A DNA stretch of 64,000 bases from a bacterium (GCA_026416715.1 JAOAEQ010000010.1:36002-100001); one strand, 5' to 3'. Counted from the first letter of the stretch, positions 7,441 through 17,648 are shown. The notes: generated by a model from the letters alone, not told the origin. Translations and numbers: made by a program.

Positions 7441-9738
7441 TCAGCTCGCGCCGACTATCTTAACTTCTAGCTCTAAATCAATATTAAATTCTCTTTTCAC
7501 CTTTTGCTGAACAAGGTTAATCAGTTCTAGGCAATCCTGTGCTGTCGCATTACCAACATTAACGATATAATTTGCATGTTTCTCTGAAATCATCGCTCCA
7601 CCTATTCTGGTTCCTTTCAATCCAGCACGGTCAATCCATCGTCCTGCTCCTTCACCTTTCGGATTCCGAAAAAAACAACCTGCGCTCGGATATTCTAACG
7701 GTTGTGTTGCCGCTCGCCGGTCGGTATATTGCTGCATTTTGGCTAATATTTCCTGCTTATTACCCGGCAGCAATTTCAATAAACATTCTACAATAATTAC
7801 TTTATCAAGATTGGTTTTATGTTCATCAAATGTTACTTCTTCTTTTGTTAAAACTTTAATATTTCCTTCAAAATCTACAATCGTTATCGTAGCAATACAT
7901 TCACTAATCGAATGGTTAAAAGCTCCAGCATTCATATATATCGCTCCACCAACGGTTCCAGGGATGCCAACAAGCGCTTCCAATCCGGTTAATTCCGCAG
8001 CCGCAGAAAATTTTACTAAATCCGGTAACATAACTGCGGCACCGCAACGGATTAACAGCGTATCCACTTGCTCAATGTGTTTAAATCCTTCACCGAGTTT
8101 AATCGTTATCCCAGGGATACCGTTATCTCGCACCAATATATTCGACCCAGCGCCAAGGATAAATGGCGTAATTCCTTTATGTTTCGCATAGTGGAGAATT
8201 TGAGTCAAGGATTCGATGTTTTCCGGGATAACTAATAGTTCTGCTTTTCCTCCGATTTTAAGCGTCGTATAATCTTTCATTATCGCTTGCGAAATGACTT
8301 TTCCCTGTATCGGCGGAAAAGGGTCATCGACACTCAGCCTAGTTTGCATTTTTTGTTTCAAGCGAGCCACCAAATCATCTGCCAATCGCCAAATATCTCC
8401 CGCACCTAAATAAATTACAATGTCACCAGGTTGAACGGTTTTAATAAGATAATCATTAATCTCGTCACGGTTAGGAATATAAGTGATACGTTCAAATCCA
8501 TTGATTTTAGCAGCGTCAATAATTGTCTGACTTGATATACCCGGAAGTGGCGTTTCTCCAGCAGCATAAATTTCTGTAATAATCAATTCATCGGCAGCTG
8601 TAAAACTTTGTCCAAACTGCTCTGCTAGAAATTTGGTACGAGTATATCGATGCGGCTGAAACACAGCTATAACCCGTTTTGCATCACCGGTTCTACACGC
8701 GGCAATCGCTGCTGCAACCTTACTTGGGTTATGCGCATAATCATCGACAACGGTTATACCATTCACTACACCCTTAATTTCAAACCGTCTCCCTACCCCG
8801 TTGAATCCTTCCAATCCCGGAAGAATTTGCGCAATATCGAGTTCTAAAACGATACCAACCGCAATCGCAGCTAATGCATTCTGTACATTATGTTTACCTG
8901 GCATTCGAATAGCTACTTCCGCTTTCTTTTCATTCTTATAAATTAAATCAAATCTACTCCCGAATTGGACGTATCGAATATTTTCTGCACGAACATCAGC
9001 TTCCCGATGTAAACCAAAAGTCACCACCGGCCGAATTGACTTTTCGACTAATGTTCGTGCGGTCGGATCATCATAGCCAATCAAAACAAAACCATCCGGT
9101 GGTACTAAATGCATGAATTGAATAAATGCGGTAACGATATTTTCAAATTTTCCATCGTAATGCTCTAGATGGTCTGCTTCAATATTATTAACAACCGCAA
9201 TTTTGGGGGTTAGCCGCAAGAACGATTTATCACTTTCATCGGTCTCCGCAACCAGCCATGTCCCTCGTCCGAGCATTGCAGAACTGCCAATTTCTTGAAC
9301 CTTCCCACCGATAATTGCTGTTGGTTGTAATCCCGCATGGAGCAACATTGAGAATATCATCGAACTAGTAGTAGTTTTACCATGGGTTCCTGCGACAGCG
9401 ATAACCTGTCGCGTTTTCATTAAATCAGCTAATAAATCTGCCCGATGCCAAATTGGAATATTCCGTTTTTTTGCTTCGACTAATTCTGGATTTTCTGGAT
9501 CTATTGCGCTCGAATAAACGACTAAATTTGCCCCGTTAATATTTTCGGGTGCATGACCGAAATACACTTTTGCCCCTAACTGTTGCAACCGCTGTGTCGC
9601 TTCAGAAACAGATTTATCAGAACCGGACACTTCGTACCCTAACTGGAGATATACCTGAGCTAGTCCATTCATACCTGTTCCACCGATTCCGATAAAATGA
9701 ATATGTTTTACTGCCGAGGATATCTGTTGTTGCTGCAT
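7441..9738 (-). CDS. murC-murB: MurC-MurB fusion: UDP-MurNAc:L-alanine ligase and UDP-MurNAc dehydrogenase
   Basis: One uninterrupted frame of 765 codons encodes two cell-wall enzymes. Residues 1 to about 460 are MurC, with IHFIGIGGTGM at 13-23, the ATP loop GTHGKTTT at 117-124 and the DDYAHNP block. It adds L-alanine to UDP-MurNAc. After a short linker, from about 480 to 765, comes MurB, the FAD enzyme that reduces UDP-GlcNAc-enolpyruvate. It shows LGAGSNILV, GIPGTVGGAIYMNAGA and the active-site loop SAGCFFRNP, where Cys replaces the E. coli-type catalytic Ser. The two steps are consecutive in the pathway. The gene lies 24 bp after murG and 85 bp before ftsQ. No separate murB or ddl is present in the cluster. 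Confidence 0.95.
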   Translation of the reverse strand: MQQQQISSAVKHIHFIGIGGTGMNGLAQVYLQLGYEVSGSDKSVSEATQRLQQLGAKVYFGHAPENINGANLVVYSSAIDPENPELVEAKKRNIPIWHRADLLADLMKTRQVIAVAGTHGKTTTSSMIFSMLLHAGLQPTAIIGGKVQEIGSSAMLGRGTWLVAETDESDKSFLRLTPKIAVVNNIEADHLEHYDGKFENIVTAFIQFMHLVPPDGFVLIGYDDPTARTLVEKSIRPVVTFGLHREADVRAENIRYVQFGSRFDLIYKNEKKAEVAIRMPGKHNVQNALAAIAVGIVLELDIAQILPGLEGFNGVGRRFEIKGVVNGITVVDDYAHNPSKVAAAIAACRTGDAKRVIAVFQPHRYTRTKFLAEQFGQSFTAADELIITEIYAAGETPLPGISSQTIIDAAKINGFERITYIPNRDEINDYLIKTVQPGDIVIYLGAGDIWRLADDLVARLKQKMQTRLSVDDPFPPIQGKVISQAIMKDYTTLKIGGKAELLVIPENIESLTQILHYAKHKGITPFILGAGSNILVRDNGIPGITIKLGEGFKHIEQVDTLLIRCGAAVMLPDLVKFSAAAELTGLEALVGIPGTVGGAIYMNAGAFNHSISECIATITIVDFEGNIKVLTKEEVTFDEHKTNLDKVIIVECLLKLLPGNKQEILAKMQQYTDRRAATQPLEYPSAGCFFRNPKGEGAGRWIDRAGLKGTRIGGAMISEKHANYIVNVGNATAQDCLELINLVQQKVKREFNIDLELEVKIVGAS

Positions 9739-9762
9739 ATTATTTTACAAATATTCATTCAC

Positions 9763-10914
9763 TTAATCTGCTGTAGCGGATATAAACTTATTGTTCGCTA
9801 ATTGCTGGATAAGTTTACAAAGGTCGAACGTTGCATTCGGTTTACCTAATTGCCGACTTTTTTCAGCCATTATTGACAACTTTTGTTTGTTTTGCATCAA
9901 TGCGGCAATTAATTCGACCAAGTTTGATGTAGTTAATTCACGCTCTAGAACCACTTTCGCTGCACCGTGTTGTTCAAGCATTCGTGCATTTTTTTCCTGA
10001 TGATTCGCCGTCGCATAGGGATATGGAATTAAAATTGCAGGCACCCCACAAACCGTAATTTCTGCAATAGAAATTGCTCCAGCTCGACAAATTACTAAAT
10101 CTGCTGCGGTATATGCATTCATCATTTCATGAATATACGGAAGAATAATCACCTTTATTTTTGAGGTTTTCACTTGCTCAACTATGTTAGGATAATTTTT
10201 TTGGCCGGTCTGCAAAATAATCTGCAATTTTATATTACGCTCTTCCAATATTGGTAACGCAGAAACTATCGCCCGGTTGATCGTTAATGAACCTTGACTG
10301 CCACCAAACACTAACAGAGTAAACACATCTGGTTCAAGTCCGAATAATTGTCTCGCTTCTGCTTTGGATACCGTTTGTTTCGGTAATCTCACCGGCGTTC
10401 CGGTAACGGTTACTTTCCCTATCGGAAAATATGCGCTCGTCTCAGGAAAACTAACTGCAATTGCGGTTGCTCGTTTCCCAAGGAATTTATTCGCTAATCC
10501 TGGAATCAAATTCTGTTCTAAAATCAACGTAGGGATTTTCTTCCGTTGCGCAGCATACACGGTGCTCACGGAAACATATCCACCGGTTCCGAAAACCACA
10601 TCCGGTCTAAATTGCGAAATAACTTGCGTCGCTTGTTTGTAACCGTAATAGTTTTTAAATAATGCACGAACGTTAGTTACCGATATTTTTCTGGATAACC
10701 CCTGCGCTTCGATACCAAAGAACGTTATTGGCAATCCAGAATTAGTTACTATCTGTTCTTCTAATCCATTTTTTTTACCAACATACCCGAATTGCGCATT
10801 TGGTTGTATTTGCAATAATCCCTGGATAACCGCTATTCCCGGATAGATATGACCGCCGGTTCCTCCGCCAGAAATCAATAGCTTCATCCCGTTAGATACA
10901 GTATTTTGCGCCAT
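9763..10914 (-). CDS. murG: MurG, lipid II-forming N-acetylglucosamine transferase
   Basis: MurG transfers GlcNAc from UDP-GlcNAc to lipid I at the inner face of the membrane, giving lipid II. The 383-residue sequence shows the GT-B fold markers: the first glycine-rich loop GGGTGGHIYPG near residues 15-25, then GTGGYVS, the second loop VFGGSQGS, and the donor site ICRAGAISIAEI with PYPYATANHQEKNA. Start at ATG 10914; an internal ATG at 10887, next to MKLLISGGG, is an alternative. It lies six bases after ftsW, so translation is probably coupled. Confidence 0.97.
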   Translation of the reverse strand: MAQNTVSNGMKLLISGGGTGGHIYPGIAVIQGLLQIQPNAQFGYVGKKNGLEEQIVTNSGLPITFFGIEAQGLSRKISVTNVRALFKNYYGYKQATQVISQFRPDVVFGTGGYVSVSTVYAAQRKKIPTLILEQNLIPGLANKFLGKRATAIAVSFPETSAYFPIGKVTVTGTPVRLPKQTVSKAEARQLFGLEPDVFTLLVFGGSQGSLTINRAIVSALPILEERNIKLQIILQTGQKNYPNIVEQVKTSKIKVIILPYIHEMMNAYTAADLVICRAGAISIAEITVCGVPAILIPYPYATANHQEKNARMLEQHGAAKVVLERELTTSNLVELIAALMQNKQKLSIMAEKSRQLGKPNATFDLCKLIQQLANNKFISATAD

Positions 10915-10920
10915 AGATAA

Positions 10921-12033
10921 TCAACGGATGTCTTTAACTCGTTCAGTGGTATATTTCGCAACATTAAGCAAAATTCCTATACCGAGTAACATAAATAATA
11001 ACGATGACCCACCGTAACTGATAAGCGGTAATGGCATTCCTTTAGCTGGTAATAAGCCCGAAACAACACTAGTATTAATTATTACTTGCATAGCAATAAG
11101 CGAAATTACTCCTGCAACCAAGAGCGTTCCAAATAAGTCTTTAGAGCGAATTGCTACGACAGCTCCGAGTATGATTAACAATAGGAAAGTGGAGAGAACC
11201 GCTATAGTTCCAATAAATCCTAATTGTTCGCCAATAATCGAGAAAATAAAATCTGTATGACCATCGGGGAGATATCCAAATGCCTGAAGACTTTCGCCTA
11301 ATCCTCGACCGGTTAAACCGCCGGAACCTAGCGCAATAAATGATTGGTTGACTTGATATCCCGCACCCATTGGGTCACTGCTCGGGTTTAAGAAAACTAA
11401 TATTCTTTTCCAGCGATACGGATGTTTAATCAGCTCATAAATCAATACGGGAATTGCTAGCGCAATCAATAAATATAATTTTCGCATTCCTGAAATAAAA
11501 CAGAGTGCCGATGCTATCGCAACCATCACCACCGCAGTTCCTAAATCCGGCTCCAGCAACACTAATATTGCTAATAATCCCATAACTACCGTGACAGGAA
11601 ATAATCCGGTAGAAATCTTTTTTAATTGGTCACCTTCCTGCTTTCTCGTCAAGACATCTGCCATATAGATAATCAAAGCTAACTTCGCAAATTCTGATGG
11701 TTGAAAGCTAATTGGACCGAAGTAAATCCAGCGAATTGCACCATTAACCCGTTTCCCTATTATGAGCACAACAAAGAGTAACAATAATGCAACAAGTAAA
11801 ACAAACCGACTTACTTTTCGTAATTGTTGATAGTCCAAGCGCATCATAAGCAACATAGCAAAGATACTGATTATTGCCCAGATTAATTGACGCATAAAGA
11901 AATAATATGGATTGTGATATTTCTTTTCACCTAAATAAAAACTTGAATTTAATACCATTACTAGACCAAAACACACGAGAATAATCGTTACAATAAATAT
12001 TGTCGCTTGTATTTTCGTCTTAAACTCTAACAT
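10921..12033 (-). CDS. ftsW: FtsW, SEDS-family septal peptidoglycan polymerase
   Basis: This is a polytopic membrane protein of 370 residues with about ten hydrophobic segments. It carries the SEDS signatures: FQPSEFAKLALIIYMA, a large loop with LNPSSDPMGAGYQVNQSFIALGSGG, and the C-terminal PLPLISYGGSSL. FtsW polymerises lipid II at the septum together with FtsI, whose gene is in the same operon. The position between murD and murG marks it as FtsW rather than RodA; the elongation-type PBP gene (mrdA, 45,124) is elsewhere and has no adjacent rodA. Start ATG 12033 has a strong AGGAGG upstream. Confidence 0.95.
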   Translation of the reverse strand: MLEFKTKIQATIFIVTIILVCFGLVMVLNSSFYLGEKKYHNPYYFFMRQLIWAIISIFAMLLMMRLDYQQLRKVSRFVLLVALLLLFVVLIIGKRVNGAIRWIYFGPISFQPSEFAKLALIIYMADVLTRKQEGDQLKKISTGLFPVTVVMGLLAILVLLEPDLGTAVVMVAIASALCFISGMRKLYLLIALAIPVLIYELIKHPYRWKRILVFLNPSSDPMGAGYQVNQSFIALGSGGLTGRGLGESLQAFGYLPDGHTDFIFSIIGEQLGFIGTIAVLSTFLLLIILGAVVAIRSKDLFGTLLVAGVISLIAMQVIINTSVVSGLLPAKGMPLPLISYGGSSLLFMLLGIGILLNVAKYTTERVKDIR

Positions 12034-12108
12034 ATCATTTTTCCTCCTATTTTTTTAATTGTTCTGCTAATGTATCCGTTCGAAAATAACGTTTATTCTT
12101 GGCAATTG

Positions 12109-13473
12109 CTATAGTTCCATTACTATTTGTTTGAATATGCGTCCACGTTCTTCAAAATCGGTAAACATATCATAGCTTGCGCACGCCGGAGATAATAACA
12201 CTGTATCTCCATTCACAGCTTTTTCATACGCAAGTTTGACCGCTTCTTGCATCGAATCAGCTTCAAGTATTGGACAGCTACTCTCTAACGCAGTTCGCAT
12301 TTTCTGCCGCGCTTGACCAATCAGAATCAACTGTTTAACTTTTTTTTGCAATAACGGACGTAACGGAGTATAATCGCTTCCCTTGTCTTTCCCACCAGCA
12401 ATGAGAATGATTGGTCCTGAAAGGCTTTTAAGTGCGGTTATCACCGCAACCACTGTTGTTGCTTTAGAATCATTGTAATATTTGACGCCGTTTAATTCGC
12501 GAACAAACTCCAACCGGTGTTCTACTCCTTTAAATGCTTTTAGCGGCTCGACCAGTTTGGAAGGAGCAATACCACAACATACCGCAATAGCGACTGCAGC
12601 GAGTGCATTTTCAACATTATGTTCGCCAGGAATATTTAATTCTTTCAGCGGGATAACCGCTTCGTCCCAATTGCCAAACTTGACCCAAACATTATGCTGG
12701 TTAACAAAAACTCCTTCCTTCAAGTTTGTTAATCGGGAAAAAAAGATTTTTTTCGCTTTAACTGCAGATACATACTTCTGCGTTTCAATATCATCCGCAT
12801 TCAATACTGCAAAATCGTTTCCGGATTGATATTCAAATATTCTGATTTTTGCTCGGGCATAACTTTCAAAATCCGGATATCGGTCAAGATGATTCGGCGT
12901 TAAATTTAACAGGGCACCGATATAGGGTTTAAATGTCGTTATCGTTTCCAATTGGAAACTGCTGATTTCGGAAACGATTAAACCTTCCTTCGGAACTTGT
13001 TCAGCTACATTGCATAATGCAAATCCGATATTGCCAGCAACTTCGACTGGAGCTGACCATGCTGATTTCAACAATTCACCGGTTAACGTTGTCGTCGTGG
13101 TTTTTCCGTTCGACCCGGTAATAGCTATCCAGTTCGCTTGCGAAAATTGATATGCTAACTCGATTTCGCTAAGCACCGGAATGTTTCGGTTTTTCGCTTC
13201 TTGCACCGCTGGAATATCCGTTGGAATACCAGGACTTAATATAACCAGTTCTGCGGATTTAATGTCTTCGACCTGATTGGCTGACGTTGAGATTTCAATT
13301 TCCGGACTCACTAATTGCTGAATGAATTTTTCTAAACTCTCACGGGGTTTAATATCGCTGATTTTAACTTTTGCCCCGTGTTTAGCCAATAAATTTGCTG
13401 CAGCAACTCCGCTTCTTGCCATTCCTAAAACTGTAATGTTCTTGTTCGTAACCGATAAACCTAACCTTTGCAT
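12109..13473 (-). CDS. murD: MurD, UDP-MurNAc-L-alanine:D-glutamate ligase
   Basis: MurD adds D-glutamate to UDP-MurNAc-L-alanine in the cytoplasm. The 454-residue protein shows the N-terminal Rossmann-like domain (ITVLGMARSGVAAA), the central ATP loop GSNGKTTTT near 120-128, NLTPNHLDRYPDFESYARAK with the carbamylated-lysine region, and the C-terminal domain with YNDSKATT and ILIAGGKDKGSDY. Start ATG 13473 lacks an evident ribosome-binding site. A spacer of 129 bp containing a palindrome (13536-13564) separates it from mraY, the longest spacer inside this operon apart from those around ftsL. Confidence 0.97.
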   Translation of the reverse strand: MQRLGLSVTNKNITVLGMARSGVAAANLLAKHGAKVKISDIKPRESLEKFIQQLVSPEIEISTSANQVEDIKSAELVILSPGIPTDIPAVQEAKNRNIPVLSEIELAYQFSQANWIAITGSNGKTTTTTLTGELLKSAWSAPVEVAGNIGFALCNVAEQVPKEGLIVSEISSFQLETITTFKPYIGALLNLTPNHLDRYPDFESYARAKIRIFEYQSGNDFAVLNADDIETQKYVSAVKAKKIFFSRLTNLKEGVFVNQHNVWVKFGNWDEAVIPLKELNIPGEHNVENALAAVAIAVCCGIAPSKLVEPLKAFKGVEHRLEFVRELNGVKYYNDSKATTVVAVITALKSLSGPIILIAGGKDKGSDYTPLRPLLQKKVKQLILIGQARQKMRTALESSCPILEADSMQEAVKLAYEKAVNGDTVLLSPACASYDMFTDFEERGRIFKQIVMEL

Positions 13474-13535
13474 TATTTCTTATGAAAAATCAGTCTTCTC
13501 CGTGATTATTTCTTCTCGATTTTTGAATGGAGCGG

Positions 13536-13564
13536 AGTGGGTATTGCTCTGAGCAATTCCCACT
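13536..13564. repeat. Spacer palindrome, shared core with the one at 32,905
   Basis: A 29-base palindrome is centred on 13550, with 13 of 14 arm positions paired (T13542/T13558 is the mismatch). It reads GAGTGGGTATTGCTC on the left arm. The same sequence, with the mismatch repaired and the stem longer, occurs at 32905-32949. It sits between mraY and murD inside the dcw operon, so it probably does not terminate transcription. Confidence 0.75.
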
Positions 13565-13602
13565 ATTCACCTGTTCGAAATAAGGTAAAATCCTACCTAT
13601 TT

Positions 13603-14718
13603 TTACCGTAATTTTAGCGTGCTTAACCCAATCATCGCTAAGATTGCCGCAACAATCCAAAATCGAACAATGATTGTCGATTCATGAACACCGGCTCGTT
13701 CAAAATGATGATGTAATGGTGACATTAAAAATACCCGTTTGCCGCGCAGTTTATACGAAGCAACCTGAATGATTACCGAAAGAGCTTCAATCACAAAAAC
13801 TCCACCAATGATAACCAGAGTCAATTCCTGTTTAATCAGAATGGCGATGATCCCGAGTGCTCCTCCTAATGCTAATGAACCGGTATCACCCATAAACACT
13901 TTAGCGGGATGTGCATTAAACCATAAAAATCCTAATCCGGCACCGACGAGCGCTGCTACGAAAACAGTTAGCTCACTTGCTTCTTTAACATACGCAATTT
14001 GTAAATATGCGCTATAATCTGCTCGACCAACAATATATGTCATCACGACATACGCCAACGCGCTAATCGTTACACAACCGATAGCTAATCCATCAAGTCC
14101 ATCGGTCAAATTCACGGCGTTCGAAGCTCCAACTATGACTAACACCACAAAAGGAATATACCACCAGCCTAGCGTCGGATGGAAGTTTTTGAGGAACGGA
14201 AAATAAAGTTGGGTGGCTTTATCTGGAATAATAGGATAATAATAAAGATACAGGCCAACGGCGATGCCTAAGCATATCTGCCAGAATAATTTATTCGCAG
14301 CGGTTAATCCTAGCGACCGACGCATAACCAATTTGATATAATCATCTAGAAATCCAACCGCACCAAACCAACAGGTTACAATCAACATCAAAATGACTAG
14401 TCGATTCGTCAAATCGCCTAATAGTATCACTGGTACTAAAATCGAAATTAGGATTAATATCCCGCCCATGGTTGGCGTTCCGGCTTTGCCTTTATGCATC
14501 TCGCTAAGATCAGGTCCTTTTTCTTGGTCAATTTTGCGGATATATTGACCGATTTTCATCTGCCGCAATCGTGCTATAACTTTTGGTCCGAGAAGTAAAC
14601 TGATTAATAACGCTAAAAATGCGGCTGTCGCTGACCGGAACGTAATATACCGGAAAACATTAATTCCAGGAATATCATAAAGCTTATTGAGATAATGGAT
14701 GAGAAAAAGATAGAGCAT
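13603..14718 (-). CDS. mraY: MraY, phospho-MurNAc-pentapeptide translocase
   Basis: MraY attaches phospho-MurNAc-pentapeptide to undecaprenyl phosphate, making lipid I in the inner membrane. The 371-residue protein has about ten membrane segments and the family motifs: GKAGTPTMGGILIL, the Asp pair FLDDYIKL, NAVNLTDGLDGLA, FMGDTGSLALGG and the histidine triad SPLHHHFE. It starts seven bases after murF, which fits co-translation. Confidence 0.98.
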   Translation of the reverse strand: MLYLFLIHYLNKLYDIPGINVFRYITFRSATAAFLALLISLLLGPKVIARLRQMKIGQYIRKIDQEKGPDLSEMHKGKAGTPTMGGILILISILVPVILLGDLTNRLVILMLIVTCWFGAVGFLDDYIKLVMRRSLGLTAANKLFWQICLGIAVGLYLYYYPIIPDKATQLYFPFLKNFHPTLGWWYIPFVVLVIVGASNAVNLTDGLDGLAIGCVTISALAYVVMTYIVGRADYSAYLQIAYVKEASELTVFVAALVGAGLGFLWFNAHPAKVFMGDTGSLALGGALGIIAILIKQELTLVIIGGVFVIEALSVIIQVASYKLRGKRVFLMSPLHHHFERAGVHESTIIVRFWIVAAILAMIGLSTLKLR

Positions 14719-14725
14719 AATTGTG

Positions 14726-16138
14726 TCAATTTATACACAATTGGCTATACAGTTTTTGCAAATCGAATACAATCTCTTCGAATTTAAGTTTCCGTGAAGC
14801 TTTGACCAAAACTAAGTCGCCAGAATGAATTAATCCGCTTAATACCTCAACTGCTTGCTGATTGGAATCTAATTCAAATATCCGTTCCGGAGCCATACCT
14901 GCTTGTTTTGCGCCATCCGCTATCTGGCGGGCTAATTCGCCGACCGTAATTAAATAGTCCAAGTTCAGGTTTGCAACCTTTATGCCGACTTGCTGATGCG
15001 CTGAAACTTCAATCTGACCTAGTTCTCGCATCGTTCCTAGCACCGCTATTTTTCGACCGGTTACCTTCAAATTAGCAATGGTTTCCAAAGCGGAATGCAT
15101 TGACTTCGGATTCGCATTATACGCATCGTTGATGATGATTATCCCATTAAGTTCAATCAATTCCATTCGCATTTTCGCCGGTTTAATGGTAGCTAATCCG
15201 GCAGCAATTAATTCAATATCTGGCATTAAACTCCACACTGCTGCCGTGGATGCTAGTGCGTTATATACATTGTGTTGGCCAAGAATGGGCATGCATACCT
15301 GGTGGTATCCTTGGGGACTAAGTAACTGAAATTCTATCCGCATTTTTTCCTGGTTGAACCTTATTTCTGTCGCTCGAAAATCTGCTCGATTTTGAATCCC
15401 AAAGGTTAAAATTTTCGCTTTGGTCAATTCTTTAAACCGCGCTACCCGTTCGTCATCAATGTTCAGCACAGCGGTGTGATTTTCGTTCAACGAGGTGACT
15501 AATTCCGACTTCGCCATAGCAATTTCATCAACTGATTTAAAAAATTCTAAATGCGCTTCCGCTACATTAGTTACAACTCCAATAGACGGCTGGCTGATTT
15601 CGGCTAACCGCTTAATTTCTCCAAGGGCACTCATTCCAAGTTCAATTACTGCAACTCGATGCTTCGTTCCCAACTGAAATAAAGTGAGCGGTAATCCGAT
15701 TTCATTATTTAAATTCCCTTCGTTTTTCAGGACACTAAATCGCTGATTTAATATCTGCGCAACCATTTCTTTAACCGTAGTTTTTCCGTTACTACCGGTT
15801 ATCGCAATCACTGGAATGTCAAATTGCGCTCGATAATGTTTCGCTAAATCGCCTAAGGCTCGTTTCGTATCTTTAACTTGAATCACGAAATGATTTTGCC
15901 ATTGGATATGTGGTAATGGATTTCCTTCGGCAATTAGAATTCCGGCAGCACCTTTTCGAATCGCTTCTTCGAGAAAATTGTGTCCGTCGAAATGCTCGCC
16001 TTTAATGGGTACAAATAAATCACCGATGGTAAGGGTTCGCGTATCCGTGCTAATGTTCGTTACCGGTAATCCCCATGTGTCATGGATGAGTTTCCCTTGT
16101 GTCCATTGTACAATTTGCGTTACGGTAATTGATTCCAA
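14726..16138 (-). CDS. murF: MurF, UDP-MurNAc-tripeptide:D-Ala-D-Ala ligase
   Basis: MurF adds the D-alanyl-D-alanine dipeptide, completing the cytoplasmic pentapeptide precursor. The 470-residue protein shows the N-terminal substrate domain (STDTRTLTIGDLFVPIKGE), the ATP loop GSNGKTTVKEM near 112-122, GMSALGEI, and INDAYNANPKSM in the C-terminal part. The start is a TTG at 16138, with GAGGTA placed just before it. It begins four bases after murE ends. No ddl gene for the dipeptide is present in this window. Confidence 0.97.
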   Translation of the reverse strand: MESITVTQIVQWTQGKLIHDTWGLPVTNISTDTRTLTIGDLFVPIKGEHFDGHNFLEEAIRKGAAGILIAEGNPLPHIQWQNHFVIQVKDTKRALGDLAKHYRAQFDIPVIAITGSNGKTTVKEMVAQILNQRFSVLKNEGNLNNEIGLPLTLFQLGTKHRVAVIELGMSALGEIKRLAEISQPSIGVVTNVAEAHLEFFKSVDEIAMAKSELVTSLNENHTAVLNIDDERVARFKELTKAKILTFGIQNRADFRATEIRFNQEKMRIEFQLLSPQGYHQVCMPILGQHNVYNALASTAAVWSLMPDIELIAAGLATIKPAKMRMELIELNGIIIINDAYNANPKSMHSALETIANLKVTGRKIAVLGTMRELGQIEVSAHQQVGIKVANLNLDYLITVGELARQIADGAKQAGMAPERIFELDSNQQAVEVLSGLIHSGDLVLVKASRKLKFEEIVFDLQKLYSQLCIN

Positions 16139-16142
16139 AGGT

Positions 16143-17639
16143 CTACCTCAATATTTTTTGGGTTAATATTTCTCTAGCTACTTCAGCATCATCAAAATGA
16201 ATCGTTCGATCGGCAAATATTTGGTAGGTTTCGTGTCCTTTTCCAGCAATAACCACAATATCTCCTTTTTTTGCTAATTCAATTGCGGTTGCAATTGCCG
16301 TTTTTCGATCCAGAACCACTTGATATTTATCGGCTCCATTACTAACCCGTTTAATCCCGATTTCGATATCTAATGCGATTCGGGCTGGGTCTTCAGACCG
16401 GGGATTATCTGAAGTTATGATAACTAGATCAGCTAACTTTGCTGCTATTTCTCCCATCTTAGGTCGTTTACCTCGGTCTCGGTCTCCACCACAGCCGAAA
16501 ACGACAATTAGTTTCTGTTTAGTTAACTGTCGAGCCGAACGGAGTAAATTGAACAATGCATCTTCCGTATGAGCATAATCGACAATTACCATAAAATCTT
16601 GACCAGCATCAACCAACTGAAATCGACCTGGAACGATGGAGACTGATTCTAATCCCGATTTAATCTGCTCTAATGAAATATTGGCTTTCAATACTGCAGC
16701 TGCTGCCGCAAGTGCATTATAAACGTTAAACATACCGGCAAGCTGTAACTGGATTTCGGTTTTCCCGAGCGGAGTTATTAAATCGAACACTAATCCTGTT
16801 TGACGTGGTACGATATTTGCAGCTCGAACTTCCGCATCATTCGCTACACCATATTTCACTACCGGAACGGCACTAGCGGCAATAACCTCAGCTGCGTATT
16901 GGTCATCAATATTAACTACTGCAAATTTAGGATATTTTTTATCATATCCCTGTCCGAGTTTAACGAATAGAATACATTTTGCTTTAAGATATTCTTCTAA
17001 CGTATTATGAAAATCGAGATGGTCTCGGGTTAGGTTGGTAAATATTCCGACATCGAAATCTATTCCATCGACCCGTCCTTGCGATAACGCATGCGATGAA
17101 ACTTCCATAACTAGATAATCACAGCCGATTTCAACCATTTGCGCCATGATTTGATTTAGCTCTAGCGCTGACGGTGTCGTATTTTTCGCAGGTATAATGT
17201 TCCCACCAAACCGATATGCAATCGTTCCAATGACACCAGGACGATATCCGGCACTTCGTAAAATTGATTCAATTAAATAGGTGGTCGTCGTTTTCCCATT
17301 GGTGCCAGTTATTCCAATAACCGGCATTTTCTGGCTCGGGTAACCATAGAATTTTGCTGCTAAGCTAGCTTCTGCAGAACGAGTGTTTGGCACTTTAATA
17401 AGCGCAATCTGCTCCGGAATTCCAGCGAGTTCTTTATTAATTACAAGCGCAACCGCTCCGTTTTCAATAGCTTGTGCTGCATATCGATGTCCATCGGTTT
17501 TATATCCTTCAATACAAATAAACAACGAACCGGGGGTAACTTCCTTCGAGCTATGCGCAAGCCCGAGAATTTCAAGTTCAGGATTACCTTGAATAAACTC
17601 TTTTTGTGGCAAAACTGAAATTAATTCACCTAATCGCAT
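16143..17639 (-). CDS. murE: MurE, UDP-MurNAc-dipeptide:meso-diaminopimelate ligase
   Basis: MurE adds the third stem residue. The 498-residue protein has the N-terminal uridine-binding domain (LAHSSKEVTPGSLFICIEGYKTDGH), the ATP loop GTNGKTTTTYL near 111-121, and the C-terminal domain. There the substrate motif DNPR occurs in TSDNPRSEDP, the signature of enzymes that take meso-diaminopimelate rather than lysine. GKGHE near the end is also conserved. This is the basis for inferring a diaminopimelate-type wall. It lies nine bases after ftsI, with GCAGGAG upstream of the ATG. Confidence 0.97.
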   Translation of the reverse strand: MRLGELISVLPQKEFIQGNPELEILGLAHSSKEVTPGSLFICIEGYKTDGHRYAAQAIENGAVALVINKELAGIPEQIALIKVPNTRSAEASLAAKFYGYPSQKMPVIGITGTNGKTTTTYLIESILRSAGYRPGVIGTIAYRFGGNIIPAKNTTPSALELNQIMAQMVEIGCDYLVMEVSSHALSQGRVDGIDFDVGIFTNLTRDHLDFHNTLEEYLKAKCILFVKLGQGYDKKYPKFAVVNIDDQYAAEVIAASAVPVVKYGVANDAEVRAANIVPRQTGLVFDLITPLGKTEIQLQLAGMFNVYNALAAAAAVLKANISLEQIKSGLESVSIVPGRFQLVDAGQDFMVIVDYAHTEDALFNLLRSARQLTKQKLIVVFGCGGDRDRGKRPKMGEIAAKLADLVIITSDNPRSEDPARIALDIEIGIKRVSNGADKYQVVLDRKTAIATAIELAKKGDIVVIAGKGHETYQIFADRTIHFDDAEVAREILTQKILR

Positions 17640-17648
17640 AATCAGATA

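Noticed and set aside
7739-8191. 150-codon frame on the plus strand over the MurB part of murC-murB
   Set aside because: Antisense shadow; the sense strand carries the MurB motifs.
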